In this document: positions 40,348 to 49,209 of the stretch, one piece after another
Layout of the letters: every line of letters begins with the position of its first letter
Position numbering within the stretch: position 1 is the stretch's first letter
Notes under the pieces: generated by a model
The model's database searches: none
Told to the model about the DNA's origin: nothing
Seen by the model: only the letters and a program-made list of their open reading frames with translations
Program-made: the position numbers and the translations under genes
NCBI RefSeq assembly: GCF_014201675.1
Contig: NZ_JACHEZ010000002.1
Coordinates: forward strand, 62,001 to 126,000
From: Oceanithermus desulfurans
Lineage (GTDB): Bacteria; Deinococcota; Deinococci; Deinococcales; Marinithermaceae
Length of the DNA: 64,000 nucleotides
Reading direction: 5' to 3'

Positions 40348-41722
40348 AGGGTACAAGGCAGCGGCGCGGCGCGCCCTCGAGCAGCAGCCCGAGGTGCGCG
40401 AGGCCGTCACCCGCGCCACCCTCCACTTCGACCAGAACCGCGAACGCGCCTTCGGCGAGGTCGAGGCCGAGGCCTGGCGCGACTGGGCCGCGGCGACCAA
40501 GCGCCACACCCTGAGCCGGCTCGACGGCTACCTCCTCGAGGCCGAGCAGCGCCTTTCCGCCCGCGGCGCCGAGGTCCACTGGGCCGAAGACGCCGAAGAC
40601 GCCCAGCGGATCCTGCGGGAACTGGTGGGGCGCTACGGGGTGCGGCGGGTGGTCAAGGGAAAGAGCATGCTCAGCGAGGAGCTGGAGGTCAACGGGCTGC
40701 TCGAGCGCCTGGGCGTCGAGGTCTTCGAGACCGACCTGGGCGAGTACATCATCCAGCTCGCCGGCGAGCCCCCCAGCCACATCGTCGGCCCGGCGATCCA
40801 CAAGGGGCTCGAGGAGATCCGCGCCCTCTTCCGCGAGAAGCTGGGTACGCCCCCGGACGCGAGCCCCGAGGAACTGGCCGCCGCCGCCCGCCGGGTGCTG
40901 CGCGAGGCCTTCCTGACCGCCGGGATGGGCATCAGCGGCGCCAACTTCGTGGTGGCCGAGACGGGCACGGTGGTGCTGGTGGAGAACGAGGGCAACATCC
41001 GCCTCACCACCAGCGCCCCCAAGGTGCACGTGGCGCTGGTGGGGATCGAGAAGCTGCTGCCGCGCGCGTGCGACCTGGAGGTCTTCCTGCAGCTGCTGGC
41101 GCGCGCGGCCACCGGTCAGAAGATCGGCACCTTCGTGAGCCTGATCAACGGTCCGCGGCGGCCGGACGAGCCCGACGGCCCCGAACACCTGCACGTCGTC
41201 TTCGTGGACAACGGGCGCACCAGCGTCCTCGCCGACCGCGAGATGCACGAGGCACTCAGCTGCATCCGCTGCGGCGCCTGCCTCAACGCCTGCCCCGTCT
41301 ACCGCCAGACCGGCGGGCACGCCTACGGCCAGGTCTACTCGGGGCCCATCGGCATCGTGCTCACCCCGGGGCTGAAGGACCCGGCGCTGGCCGACGAGCT
41401 GGGCTACGCCTGCAGCCTCTGCACCGCCTGCGCCGACGTCTGCCCGGTGCGCATCCCCCTGCCGAAGCAGATCCTCGCCTGGCGGGTGCGCAGCGCCGGC
41501 CGCGCCCCGGCGACGGAGCGGGCGGCCTTCCGCAGCTACGCTGCGCTGATGACCCGGCCGCGTTTCTACAAGCTCTCGGGCAAGCTGCTGCGGCTCGCCG
41601 CACCCCTCACCGGCGCGCCCTGGCTGCCCGTCCTGGGTGCCTGGGCCGCGGGCCACGGGGCGCTCGAGCCCAGCCCCAAGAGCTTCCGCGAGATCTGGGA
41701 GGAGGAGTTCGAAGGTGCCTGA
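40337..41722 (+). CDS. lutB: Lactate utilisation iron-sulfur protein LutB
   Basis: A 461-residue protein. The N-terminal two-thirds is the DUF162/LUD domain (KGKSMLSEELEVNGLLERLGVEVFETDLGEYIIQLAGEPPSHIVGPAIHK, GTVVLVENEGNIRLTTSAPKVHVALVG). The C-terminal region has two 4Fe-4S binding motifs, CIRCGACLNACPVY and CSLCTACADVCPV. In the Lut complex it relays electrons. Start GTG 40337 within the end of lutA; its stop overlaps the lutC start region. Firm call. Confidence 0.95.
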   Translation: MAVKGYKAAARRALEQQPEVREAVTRATLHFDQNRERAFGEVEAEAWRDWAAATKRHTLSRLDGYLLEAEQRLSARGAEVHWAEDAEDAQRILRELVGRYGVRRVVKGKSMLSEELEVNGLLERLGVEVFETDLGEYIIQLAGEPPSHIVGPAIHKGLEEIRALFREKLGTPPDASPEELAAAARRVLREAFLTAGMGISGANFVVAETGTVVLVENEGNIRLTTSAPKVHVALVGIEKLLPRACDLEVFLQLLARAATGQKIGTFVSLINGPRRPDEPDGPEHLHVVFVDNGRTSVLADREMHEALSCIRCGACLNACPVYRQTGGHAYGQVYSGPIGIVLTPGLKDPALADELGYACSLCTACADVCPVRIPLPKQILAWRVRSAGRAPATERAAFRSYAALMTRPRFYKLSGKLLRLAAPLTGAPWLPVLGAWAAGHGALEPSPKSFREIWEEEFEGA

Positions 41723-42644
41723 CGCCAAGCACCGCATCCTTCGCCGCGTGCGCCGCGCCCTCGCGGGGCGCTGGCCGGTGGAAGCGCCCACCGGCCCCTG
41801 GCGCCCCGCGGTGGAGGCCGCGGGTGCGGTGGCGCGCTTCCTCGCCCACGCCGAGGCCGGCGGCGTGGAGGCGCGGCGTTTCGAGAGCCCGGACGCCGCG
41901 CGCGCCTGGCTTTCGGACTGGGCCGCGGCCTTTAAGAGCGCCGCGACCAGCCCGCGCGTGCCCGCCCCGCTCGCCCCGCCGCTGCCGGCGGCGCCACCGG
42001 AGGAGGCCGAGCTGGGCGTGAGCCGCGCGCTCGCCGCGGTGGCCGACACCGGCAGCGTGCTGCTCTCGAGCGCTGAGGGCCGGCGGCTGCAGCTGCTGCC
42101 GCCGGCGCACCTGGTCTGGGTGGACGAGGCCGAGGTCGTCCAGCACCTGGGCGAGGTGCTGGGGCGGCTCGCGGACGACCCTCCCAGCGCCCTGGCGCTG
42201 CACTCCGGCCCCAGCAAGTCGGCCGACATCGGCCAGATCATGGTGCAGGGGGTGCACGGCCCCGGGCGGCTGGTGGTGGCGGTGGTGCGCGGCCTGGTCG
42301 AGCTGGAGGCGCGGCCCGTGGAGGAGGCCAAAACGGACCGGGGGGCCTCTTCTCCCACCCCCGATGCGTTCGACTGGGAGGCCGTACGCGCCCTCAAGGG
42401 TCGCCGCCTCGCCACCAAGCGCGGCGACGCCTTCACCGTCGAGAAGGTGACCGAGAACACCGCGGTGGTGCGGGTGGGCTCGAGCGGCAAGACCTACACC
42501 CTGCGCCGCCGCTGCCTGGAAAAGGCCGCCCGCCTGGCCGCCGCCGGCACCCCCCTCGCCGGCCCGGTGGCCTACCGCAAGCTCGCCTGCAACGAAGCCC
42601 CCGCCTACGCCTGGGCCGTTCTGCGCGCCCTCGGCCGCGTCTGA
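41715..42644 (+). CDS. lutC: LutC-family lactate utilisation protein with an extra C-terminal domain
   Basis: A 309-residue protein. Residues 1-205 are a LutC/LUD domain, with SGPSKSADIGQIMVQGVHGPGRL the conserved core and ADTGSVLLSSAEGR the preceding strand. Residues 216-309 are an addition not found in ordinary LutC (about 200-240 residues): FDWEAVRALKGRRLATKRGDAFTVEKVTENTAVVRVGSSGKTYTLRRR, which looks like a small beta domain, then a helical end. I do not recognise it; it could bind DNA, RNA or a partner. GTG 41715 follows GGAGGAG and overlaps the lutB stop by eight bases. Confidence 0.87.
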   Translation: MPDAKHRILRRVRRALAGRWPVEAPTGPWRPAVEAAGAVARFLAHAEAGGVEARRFESPDAARAWLSDWAAAFKSAATSPRVPAPLAPPLPAAPPEEAELGVSRALAAVADTGSVLLSSAEGRRLQLLPPAHLVWVDEAEVVQHLGEVLGRLADDPPSALALHSGPSKSADIGQIMVQGVHGPGRLVVAVVRGLVELEARPVEEAKTDRGASSPTPDAFDWEAVRALKGRRLATKRGDAFTVEKVTENTAVVRVGSSGKTYTLRRRCLEKAARLAAAGTPLAGPVAYRKLACNEAPAYAWAVLRALGRV

Positions 42645-42646
42645 CC

Positions 42647-43639
42647 GTGCGCCTCGACTGGCAGACCTACACCCTCGAGCCGGCCCACCCCTTCCGCATC
42701 GCCCACGGCACCAGCCTGACGCGGACCGCGGTCTTCGTGGACCTGGAAGGCGGCCTCGGCGAGGCCGCGGTGGTGCCCTACCACGGCGAGAGCGTGGAGG
42801 CGGTGACGGCCTACCTGGAGGCCGCCCGCGAGCGGCTCGCGGACGCGCCGGACACCCTTCAGGGGCGGCTCGAGCGCCTGCCCGCGGAGGGCTCGCGGGC
42901 GGCGCGGGCGGCCGTGGAGATGGCGCTCTTCGACCTCTGGGGCCGGGCGCTGGGGGCGCCGTTGTGGCGGCTCTTCGGCCTCGACCCGGACCGCGCGCCG
43001 CCCACCTCGTTCACCGTCGCCATGGGCGCGCCGGAGGAGATGGCCGGGCTGGCCCGCGCCAGCGGGATGCCCGTCCTCAAGCTCAAGGTGGGCTCGGAGG
43101 ACGACCTGGCCCGGCTCGAGGCGGTGCGCGCCGCCCGCCCCGACGCCCGCATCCGCGTGGACGCCAACGGCGGCTGGACGCCCGAGACCGCCCGCCGCCT
43201 CCTCCCCGAGCTGGTGCGCCTCGGCGTCGAGTTCCTGGAACAGCCGCTGCCGCCCGAAGACCGCGCGGCCTACGCCGAGCTGAGGGGCCGGGGGCTGCCC
43301 CTCTTCGCCGACGAGCCGATCAAGACCGTGCGCGACGTGGTGGACTGGGCCCCCTACGTGGACGGGGTGGTGGTCAAGCTGGCCAAGAGCGGCGGGATCG
43401 CCCCGGCGCGGGCCCAGATCGAGACCGCCCGCGCCCTGGGGCTCGAGGTGATGCTGGGCTGCATGGTGGAAACCCGCCTGGCCGTGGGTGCGGCCGCCCA
43501 CCTGGCGCCGCTGGCCGACCACGCCGACCTCGACGGCCCCCTGCTCATCAAGAACGACCCCTTCACCGGCCTGGACTACCACGGCGCGCGGCTGCGCCTG
43601 CCCGCGGGGCCGGGCCTGGGCATCCGGCCGCGCACTTAG
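42647..43639 (+). CDS. Dipeptide epimerase, enolase superfamily
   Basis: A 330-residue enzyme of the muconate-lactonising subgroup. The catalytic lysines are in KLKVG (Lys-x-Lys) and VVKLAKSGG, and the metal ligands in RVDANGGW (Asp), EFLEQPLP (Glu) and LFADEPIK (Asp). This set, with DGPLLIKNDPFTG near the end, matches L-Ala-D/L-Glu epimerases that recycle murein peptides. Other dipeptides are possible. Start GTG 42647, two bases after lutC, with no clear ribosome-binding site, so it depends on coupling to lutC. Its grouping with lutABC is probably loose. Confidence 0.88.
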   Translation: MRLDWQTYTLEPAHPFRIAHGTSLTRTAVFVDLEGGLGEAAVVPYHGESVEAVTAYLEAARERLADAPDTLQGRLERLPAEGSRAARAAVEMALFDLWGRALGAPLWRLFGLDPDRAPPTSFTVAMGAPEEMAGLARASGMPVLKLKVGSEDDLARLEAVRAARPDARIRVDANGGWTPETARRLLPELVRLGVEFLEQPLPPEDRAAYAELRGRGLPLFADEPIKTVRDVVDWAPYVDGVVVKLAKSGGIAPARAQIETARALGLEVMLGCMVETRLAVGAAAHLAPLADHADLDGPLLIKNDPFTGLDYHGARLRLPAGPGLGIRPRT

Positions 43640-43672
43640 GAAACCCTTCACCTGCGGGGCTAAGATGAGGGC

Positions 43673-44521
43673 ATGAAGCGCGTTCTCGCCCTGCTCACCC
43701 TCCTTGCCGGCCTGGCGCTCGCCGAGCGCCCCCTGGCCGTGGCCACGATTCCCCCGTACGCCGCGCTCGCCCGCGCGGTGCTGGGGGACGGCTGGCAGGT
43801 GGAAAGCCTGGTGCCGCCGGGGGCCAACCCCCACGTCTTCAGCCCCACCCCCGCCGACGTGAAGAAGGTGGCCCGGGCACGGCTGGTGATCATGAACGGG
43901 CTGGACCTCGACGGGTGGCTGCTCGCGAAGCTGGTCCGTCCCAACAACCTGGCCGCCCGGGTGTTCCGCGCCGAGGACTCGGTGCGGCCGCTGGTACGGC
44001 CGCTGCCCTCGGGAGCTGCCGACCCCCACGTCTGGACCGACCCGGTCGCCATGACCTTCGTCGTCGAAGACCTCGCGCGCACCGCCGGGGAGCTCGACCC
44101 CGCGAACGCCGCGGCCTACCGGGAGCGGGCCCGCGCCTACGCGCGCGAACTCACCGAGCTCGACCGGAGGATCCGCCAGCGGCTGGCCGCGGCGCCCACG
44201 AACCGCTTCGTGGCCTTCAAGAACCCCTTCACCTACCTGGTGGCCCGCTACGATCTCGAGCGCGTCTACCTGATCACCCCCAACCCCGCCGCCCAGCCCA
44301 GCCCCCGCGAGCTGGCCGAGGCGGCGAAGGTGCTCGCGGGCAGCGGCCTCGGCTACCTGGTCGCGCCGCTGCAGCTCGAAGGCGAGGCCGAGCGCGTGGC
44401 CCGCACCCTGGGGGTGAAGCCGGCGCTGCTCGACCTGCTGAACCAGACGGCGGACGACTACCTGGCCGTATGGGAGGCCAACGGGCGCATCCTGGCCCGG
44501 GCCCTGGGCGCGGAAGAATGA
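43673..44521 (+). CDS. ZnuA/TroA-like metal-binding protein, atypical and without its ABC partners
   Basis: A 282-residue periplasmic protein with signal peptide MKRVLALLTLLAGLALA. It has the cluster A-1 fold markers of metal-ABC binding proteins: VPPGANPHVFSPTPADVKK (His54) and ADPHVWTDPVAM (His119). The third ligand, normally a His in a segment like FVxxHxAFxYL, is Lys183 (FVAFKNPFTYL). So the metal site is altered or lost. No ATPase or permease for metal import follows; the next gene is an AAA+ ATPase. The box TAAGAT lies six bases before the ATG (leaderless). Role uncertain. Confidence 0.8.
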   Translation: MKRVLALLTLLAGLALAERPLAVATIPPYAALARAVLGDGWQVESLVPPGANPHVFSPTPADVKKVARARLVIMNGLDLDGWLLAKLVRPNNLAARVFRAEDSVRPLVRPLPSGAADPHVWTDPVAMTFVVEDLARTAGELDPANAAAYRERARAYARELTELDRRIRQRLAAAPTNRFVAFKNPFTYLVARYDLERVYLITPNPAAQPSPRELAEAAKVLAGSGLGYLVAPLQLEGEAERVARTLGVKPALLDLLNQTADDYLAVWEANGRILARALGAEE

Positions 44522-45924
44522 AGCGGCCGCGCACCCTGGGCGAGCTGAAGGCCGGCGGCTGGCCGCTTGCGCGGCTGCGCCGCAGCGTCCGCGACGAGGC
44601 GCGGGAAAACCTGGCGGCCAAGCTGCGCGGCGGCGAGACGCTCTTTCCGGGCATCTACGGTTACGAGGAGACCGTCATCCCCGCGCTGGTGCGGGCGGTG
44701 CTGGCGCGGCAGCACTTCATCCTGCTGGGGCTGCGAGGGCAGGCCAAGACCCGGATCCTGCGCAGCCTGATCCGCCTGCTCGACCCCGAGCTGCCGGCGC
44801 TCGACACCCCACTGCGCGACCACCCGCTGGCGCCGGTGAGCCCCGAGGGGCGGCGGCTGCTGCGCGAAGCAGGGGACGACGCTCCCCTCGTCTGGCTCAC
44901 CCCCGAGGACCGCTACGTGGAGAAGCTGGCCACCCCCGACGTGACCGTGGCCGATCTGATCGGCGAGCTCGACCCCATCAAGGCCGCGCGCCGGGGCGAG
45001 GGGCTGGCCGACCTGGAGGCGGTGCACTACGGCCTGATCCCCCGCGCCAACCGCGGCGTCTTCGCCGTCAACGAGCTGCCCGACCTGCCCGCCCGGGTGC
45101 AGGTGGCGCTGTTCAACGTGCTCGAGGAGGGCGACGTCCAGGTGCGCGGCTTCCCGCTGCGGCTGCCGCTCGACGTCTGGCTCGTCTTCAGCGCCAACCC
45201 CGAGGACTACACCGCCCGGGGCCGCATCGTCACGCCGCTCAAGGACCGCATCGACGCCGAGATCCGCACCCACTACCCGCGGAGCCTCGAGGCCGGGATG
45301 CGCATCACCCGCGCCGAGGCGCGCCTGCCCGAGGGCGTGCGGATCCCCGACTTCGTGGCCCGCGCGGTGGAGCGGGTGGCCTTCCTGGCCCGCCGCGACC
45401 CGCGCGTCGACCCGGCGAGCGGCGTGAGCCAGCGCCTGGCCATTGCACTGCTCGAGCAGGTGGCCGCGGGGGCCGAGGCCCGCGCCCTGAGCCAGGGCGA
45501 GGCCCCGCTGGCGCGGCCGCGCGACGTCTACGGCGGCCTTTCGGCGATCACCGGCAAGCTCGAGCTCGAGTACGAGGGCGAGCTCGTGGGGGCCGAGGCG
45601 CTGGCGCGGGAGCTGATCGCCCGCGCCTTCGCCGAGGAGTGGGGCGAGCGCCCGGGGCTCGAGGCCGTGGCCGCCTGGTTCGAGGAGGGTCGGGTGCTGG
45701 AGCTGCCCGACGCGGCGGAGGCCGCCTGGGCGCGCGTCCGGGAGGTGGAGCCGCTCTTCGCACTGGCTACGCCCCACGCGGCGACCGTAGTCGAGGGGGC
45801 CGCCTGGGCCGAGTTCGCCCTGGAGGCGCTGGTGGGCCGGGGTCTGCTCCGCCGCGCCGAGGCCGGTTACCGCAAGGCGCCCCCGCCGGAGGTGGCGGAC
45901 GGCCGGGAGACGCTCCCTCCCTGA
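44518..45924 (+). CDS. MoxR/Mg-chelatase-type AAA+ ATPase
   Basis: A 468-residue ATPase. GLRGQAKTR is Walker A, GVFAVNELPDLPARVQVALFNVLEEG is the Walker B region (Asn where Asp is usual in FxxDE), and VFSANPEDYTARGRIVTPLKDRIDAEIRTHYP is the sensor/Arg-finger segment of the Mg-chelatase/MoxR class. A C-terminal region of about 130 residues is helical. Such ATPases usually remodel a partner with a VWA domain; none is encoded nearby. It is translationally coupled to the ZnuA-like gene (ATGA at 44518-44521), suggesting a joint, metal-related function. Confidence 0.84.
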   Translation: MKRPRTLGELKAGGWPLARLRRSVRDEARENLAAKLRGGETLFPGIYGYEETVIPALVRAVLARQHFILLGLRGQAKTRILRSLIRLLDPELPALDTPLRDHPLAPVSPEGRRLLREAGDDAPLVWLTPEDRYVEKLATPDVTVADLIGELDPIKAARRGEGLADLEAVHYGLIPRANRGVFAVNELPDLPARVQVALFNVLEEGDVQVRGFPLRLPLDVWLVFSANPEDYTARGRIVTPLKDRIDAEIRTHYPRSLEAGMRITRAEARLPEGVRIPDFVARAVERVAFLARRDPRVDPASGVSQRLAIALLEQVAAGAEARALSQGEAPLARPRDVYGGLSAITGKLELEYEGELVGAEALARELIARAFAEEWGERPGLEAVAAWFEEGRVLELPDAAEAAWARVREVEPLFALATPHAATVVEGAAWAEFALEALVGRGLLRRAEAGYRKAPPPEVADGRETLPP

Positions 45925-46319
45925 GGCAGGCCGGCCGCGCCGCCCGAACCCGTGGTTCCCCCTGCCCCCTCTCCGCCGGCCGCTTCCCTCGTCGCCCCGG
46001 CGAAGGCTGGGGGTCCAGGACCCCTTCAGGGGCCGGGGTGGAGGCGCGACCCCGGCGGCGGAAGGTTGAAAGCGCCCTCCCCAAAAGGGGAGGGTCGGGA
46101 TGGGGCGGTGGAAACCGGCCCGTCGCTTGCGGAAAACCCCTAGCCACCGGCGCGTAGGGCGCATCCGGTGCCAACCGTCACCCACGCCGCAGCCCACACC
46201 GCGCACCACGTACCGCCCCCCGCCTCCCCGCGGGGAGGCGGAAAGGAGCCGGCCGCTTAGGAACTTCAACACCGAGCCCTCGCCGGCGGCTCCGGAAAGG
46301 GCGCCTTGGAAGGTTGCCG
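45925..46319. repeat. Intergenic region with degenerate palindromic repeats
   Basis: About 395 bases without a supportable gene between two genes that converge. It contains a decayed palindromic unit at 45988-46020 (GTCGCCCCGGCGAAGGCTGG followed by GGGTCCAGG, like the widespread intergenic GTCATTCCCGCGAA...GGGAATCCAGG repeats). It also has the hairpin CCCTCCCC-AAAA-GGGGAGGG (46075-46094) and a loopless palindrome CCGCCTCCCCG plus its complement (46220-46241). The last two may end transcription from both sides, though U-runs are lacking. Confidence 0.6.
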
Positions 46320-47036
46320 CTAGCCGAGGTTGCGTTTGAGGAGGTGGATCAATTCGGCGAGCTGCTGGCTGAGCTCGCGGTTCTGCTCGACCAGCGTTTC
46401 CAGCTTGGCCTCGAGCTTGCCCTCGGAGGCCTGCTGCTCCTCCTGGGCCCGGCGCGAGACCTCGATGGGAATGGCCTTGAAGAGCAGCGAGGTGTTGCCG
46501 CAGATGGGGCAGATCAGCCCCGCGGGGGCGACCGAGGGGCCGTAGAAGATGCGGGTGGAGTCCTGGGGGCAGAGCAGGTACTTCTGACCCCCGGCCTCGC
46601 CCAGGTAGACGCGCTCGGCCAGCTCGTGCGCCTCCTCGGAGGCGAAGCCCACGTAGTAGTCGCCGCCGATCTCGACGTAGCCCTCGGGCAGGACCTCGCG
46701 CGTGGGCACCAGTTCCGACTTCAGCCCGCTGGGAGGCGAGATCCAGGCGAGGCCGTTCCACTTCAGGTGGCGCAGGTGGCGCCGCCCCTGATGGTCCTCG
46801 ACCTCGATGATGAGGGTGACCTCCGGGTCCTTGGGGTAGTAGAAGAAGCGCACCGCCCGCACGCCCTCCAGGCCTTCCTGCGGCGGCAGGGTGTACGAGA
46901 GCGGCCCCTGGCCGCGCTCGGGGTAACCGACCATCCGCTCCAGGTCCTGCCGCGTCAGGCCGGGGGTGCGCTCGTCCCCTTCGAGCAGCAGGCGCACTTT
47001 CCGGAAGGCGCGTTCCAAACCCGGGTCGGCTTGCAT
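46320..47036 (-). CDS. Protein of unknown function with zinc-ribbon-like and coiled-coil segments
   Basis: A 238-residue cytoplasmic protein I do not recognise. The N-terminal half is beta-rich with many aromatic residues (AVRFFYYPKDPEVTLIIEVED, LKWNGLAWISPPSG). LLCPQDSTRIF and LICPICGN (Cys156, Cys176, Cys179) look like an incomplete zinc ribbon with a fourth ligand missing or non-Cys. Residues 197-235 form a charged heptad-rich helix (EGKLEAKLETLVEQNRELSQQL), a probable coiled coil. Start ATG 47036 follows a GGAGGTAT ribosome-binding site. It is downstream of the SurA-like gene but separated by a strong terminator, so it is probably its own unit. Confidence 0.65.
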   Translation of the reverse strand: MQADPGLERAFRKVRLLLEGDERTPGLTRQDLERMVGYPERGQGPLSYTLPPQEGLEGVRAVRFFYYPKDPEVTLIIEVEDHQGRRHLRHLKWNGLAWISPPSGLKSELVPTREVLPEGYVEIGGDYYVGFASEEAHELAERVYLGEAGGQKYLLCPQDSTRIFYGPSVAPAGLICPICGNTSLLFKAIPIEVSRRAQEEQQASEGKLEAKLETLVEQNRELSQQLAELIHLLKRNLG

Positions 47037-47052
47037 ACCTCCAGTCTACCGC

Positions 47053-47080
47053 AAAAAGGCCGGCCCCCAGGGGCCGGCCT
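47053..47080 (-). terminator. Rho-independent terminator after the SurA-like gene
   Basis: GGCCGGCCCC pairs with GGGGCCGGCC (47058-47067 and 47070-47079). On the minus strand the stem is followed by TTTTTGC. It lies 22 bases after the stop of the foldase gene ending at 47102. Confidence 0.92.
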
Positions 47081-47101
47081 GCACCGCTCGGGTTCGGAGG
47101 G

Positions 47102-48967
47102 CTAGTTGGCGCCTTCGCCCGCGGGCTGCGTCTCGGCGGGCGCCGGCGGCTCCGGCGCAGCCTGGTCGGGCGCCTGCTGGGTCGCGGGCTCCTCGGTCTT
47201 GGGCGCGAGGCTGCCGAGCACGTCGACGATCCGGTTCTCCACGCCGGCCTCCTGCTTGAGCTGGTCGATCCACTCGGCGGCCAGCTTGGCCCGCTTGGCG
47301 GCCAGCGCCAGCTGCTCGGCCTCGGCCTTGACGGCCTCGAAGGGCTTCTTGACCTCGGCCTTCTTGTCCTTGACGAGGACGACCATGTAGGTCTTCTGGT
47401 TGTCCTGTCCGGGCAGCTCGACGACCTCGGAGACGCCCCAGCCGCCCGCCTGGTCGTAGTCGGCGTCGGTGGCGAAGACGAGCTGCTCGACGACCGGCGG
47501 CAGGCCGCTGCCGGGGTTGACCGTGCCCAGGTCGCTCACCTGGCCGCCCAGCCCCTTGGCCAGCTCCTCGAGCGGGTCGCCGGCGATCAGCTTTTCGCGG
47601 AACTTGTCGGCGGTCTCCTTGTCCTTGAAGCTGACCGTCTTGACGGTGGCCGACGCCGGGATGCTGAAGCGCGCCGGGTTCTCCTCGTAGTACGCGCGCA
47701 CCTCCTCCGGGGTCACCGTGACGTCCTTCGTCTTCCACAGCTGCACGTCCTGGGCCTTCTGGGCGCGGGTCCCGATGAAGGGCTCGCCCGAGGCCTCGGC
47801 CTGCTGCAACAGCAGCTCCTCGGTGATCAGCTGATCCGTCGCCGCCGGGAAGAAGAAGGAGACGGCCAGCTCGCCCAGGCCCTGCTGGATCAGCTGGGGC
47901 ACCTGCTGGTCGGAGAAGACCACCTGAATGACGTCGGCCAGCTTGATCGTCTTGTCCCCCACCTTGGCCACGTCGGGGTTCTTGTACTCGTAGGGGATCT
48001 GCTCCTCGGTGAACTTGACGACGGCGCGGTCGCGCACCTCGCGGATGTAGTTCTCCACCGCCCCGTTCTGCTTGACCTGGAGCGCGTCGCTCTTGACGCG
48101 GTCGGCGACCTGGTCGTAGGGGACGTCGCCGCCGGGCAGGAACTCCTCGACCTTGACGATGTAGTAGCGGCCCCCGGTCTCGATGACCTCGGTCATGCCG
48201 CCGCTCTTGAGCTGGAAGACGGCGTCGGCCACGGGGGTCGGGAAGACGAGGCGGGTAACGGGGCCGGGTTCGCTCGAGCCCGGCTCGGCGCCCACCGCGC
48301 CGCCCTGCTCCGCGCCCACCTTGGAGTACTGCCGCGCCAGCTCGGCGAAGTCGGCGCCGCCGATCAGCTGCTTGTAGACCTGGTCGGCGGTGGCCTGGTC
48401 GTCGAGGACGATCTGGCGCGCCTTGACGCGGTCCTCGGCAGCGTACTCGCCCTTGTGCAGCTCGTAGTAGAAGCGGGCCTCTTTGTCGCTGAGCTTGACC
48501 TTCTTGCGCAGCTCGTCGATGCGCTTCTGAATGCGCAGCTGGGTGCGGATCTCGTCGCGCAGCTGGCTGTCGGTGTAGCCGATGGACTGCAGGAAGCGGT
48601 CGTAGCCCTCGCGGTCGGTGACCCCCAGCCGCTCGCGCAGCTGGTCCACCTGCTGCTTGACCTCGGAGCTGGAGACGCGGATGCGGGCGGCGTCCTGCCG
48701 CAGCGCCTCGAGGGTGATGACCTGCTCCAGGAAGTAGGTGTCGATCAGCGGCCGCAGCACCCCGGTGGGGTTGAGGGTGAAGAGCGGGTTCGTCTGGGCT
48801 TTGCGCATCAACTCCAGCTCGTTGATGGGCTGGCCGTTGACGTAGAGAATGGGCCGGCCCTCCTGCTGCGGGTTCCCCTGCGGGGTGAAGAGGAAGATGG
48901 TGCCGATGGCAAAGGCCGCAGCCAGTATGCCGAAGATGATGGTGATGGCGCGTTTACTTATTTTCAC
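47102..48967 (-). CDS. SurA/PpiC-type membrane-anchored peptidyl-prolyl isomerase chaperone
   Basis: A 621-residue envelope foldase. An N-terminal anchor ([27 protein letters not shown]) precedes a SurA_N-like helical domain ([39 protein letters not shown]). A parvulin domain follows ([36 protein letters not shown]) and a second degenerate parvulin-like domain ([37 protein letters not shown]). The end is a Pro/Ala/Glu-rich low-complexity tail. It resembles PpiD/SurA and helps fold secreted or outer-membrane proteins. The lack of a signal-peptidase site suggests it stays membrane-bound. GGAGG precedes ATG 48967. Monocistronic, with a strong terminator. Confidence 0.88.
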   Translation of the reverse strand: MKISKRAITIIFGILAAAFAIGTIFLFTPQGNPQQEGRPILYVNGQPINELELMRKAQTNPLFTLNPTGVLRPLIDTYFLEQVITLEALRQDAARIRVSSSEVKQQVDQLRERLGVTDREGYDRFLQSIGYTDSQLRDEIRTQLRIQKRIDELRKKVKLSDKEARFYYELHKGEYAAEDRVKARQIVLDDQATADQVYKQLIGGADFAELARQYSKVGAEQGGAVGAEPGSSEPGPVTRLVFPTPVADAVFQLKSGGMTEVIETGGRYYIVKVEEFLPGGDVPYDQVADRVKSDALQVKQNGAVENYIREVRDRAVVKFTEEQIPYEYKNPDVAKVGDKTIKLADVIQVVFSDQQVPQLIQQGLGELAVSFFFPAATDQLITEELLLQQAEASGEPFIGTRAQKAQDVQLWKTKDVTVTPEEVRAYYEENPARFSIPASATVKTVSFKDKETADKFREKLIAGDPLEELAKGLGGQVSDLGTVNPGSGLPPVVEQLVFATDADYDQAGGWGVSEVVELPGQDNQKTYMVVLVKDKKAEVKKPFEAVKAEAEQLALAAKRAKLAAEWIDQLKQEAGVENRIVDVLGSLAPKTEEPATQQAPDQAAPEPPAPAETQPAGEGAN

Positions 48968-48997
48968 TTGACGTCCTCCTTCGGGCGGTGCTAGATT
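48968..48997 (+). promoter_or_regulatory. Promoter of the tRNA-Arg gene
   Basis: TTGACG (48968-48973) and TAGATT (48992-48997) are 18 bases apart, and the tRNA begins 14 bases after the -10 box. It is one of the few promoters in the window with a clear -35 box. It abuts the start of the divergent foldase gene. Confidence 0.8.
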
Positions 48998-49010
48998 GCT
49001 GGGTGCGAGT

Positions 49011-49087
49011 GCGCCCGTAGCTCAGTTGGATAGAGCGTCGGCCTCCGGAGCCGAAGGCCACAGGTTCGAATCCTGTCGGGCGCACCA
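49011..49087 (+). tRNA. tRNA-Arg, anticodon CCG
   Basis: The cloverleaf is complete: acceptor GCGCCCG (49011-49017) pairs with CGGGCGC (49077-49083), D-arm GCTC/GAGC, anticodon stem TCGGC/GCCGA with loop CTCCGGA (anticodon CCG at 49045-49047), and T-arm ACAGG-TTCGAAT-CCTGT. Discriminator A and CCA are encoded (49084-49087). It decodes CGG, a common arginine codon in this GC-rich genome. A T-rich stretch follows (49090-49098) and may end transcription. Confidence 0.97.
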
Positions 49088-49209
49088 CTTTTTTCTTTAT
49101 AGCGGCCTAGCTTGAGCCCTGGGTGAACCCGACGCACAAACCGGATTGTAGCACGCGGCCTGCGCCGCCTCCGGCGCCGCCGGCGTAGAATGAGGGCAGG
49201 AGGTGTCCC

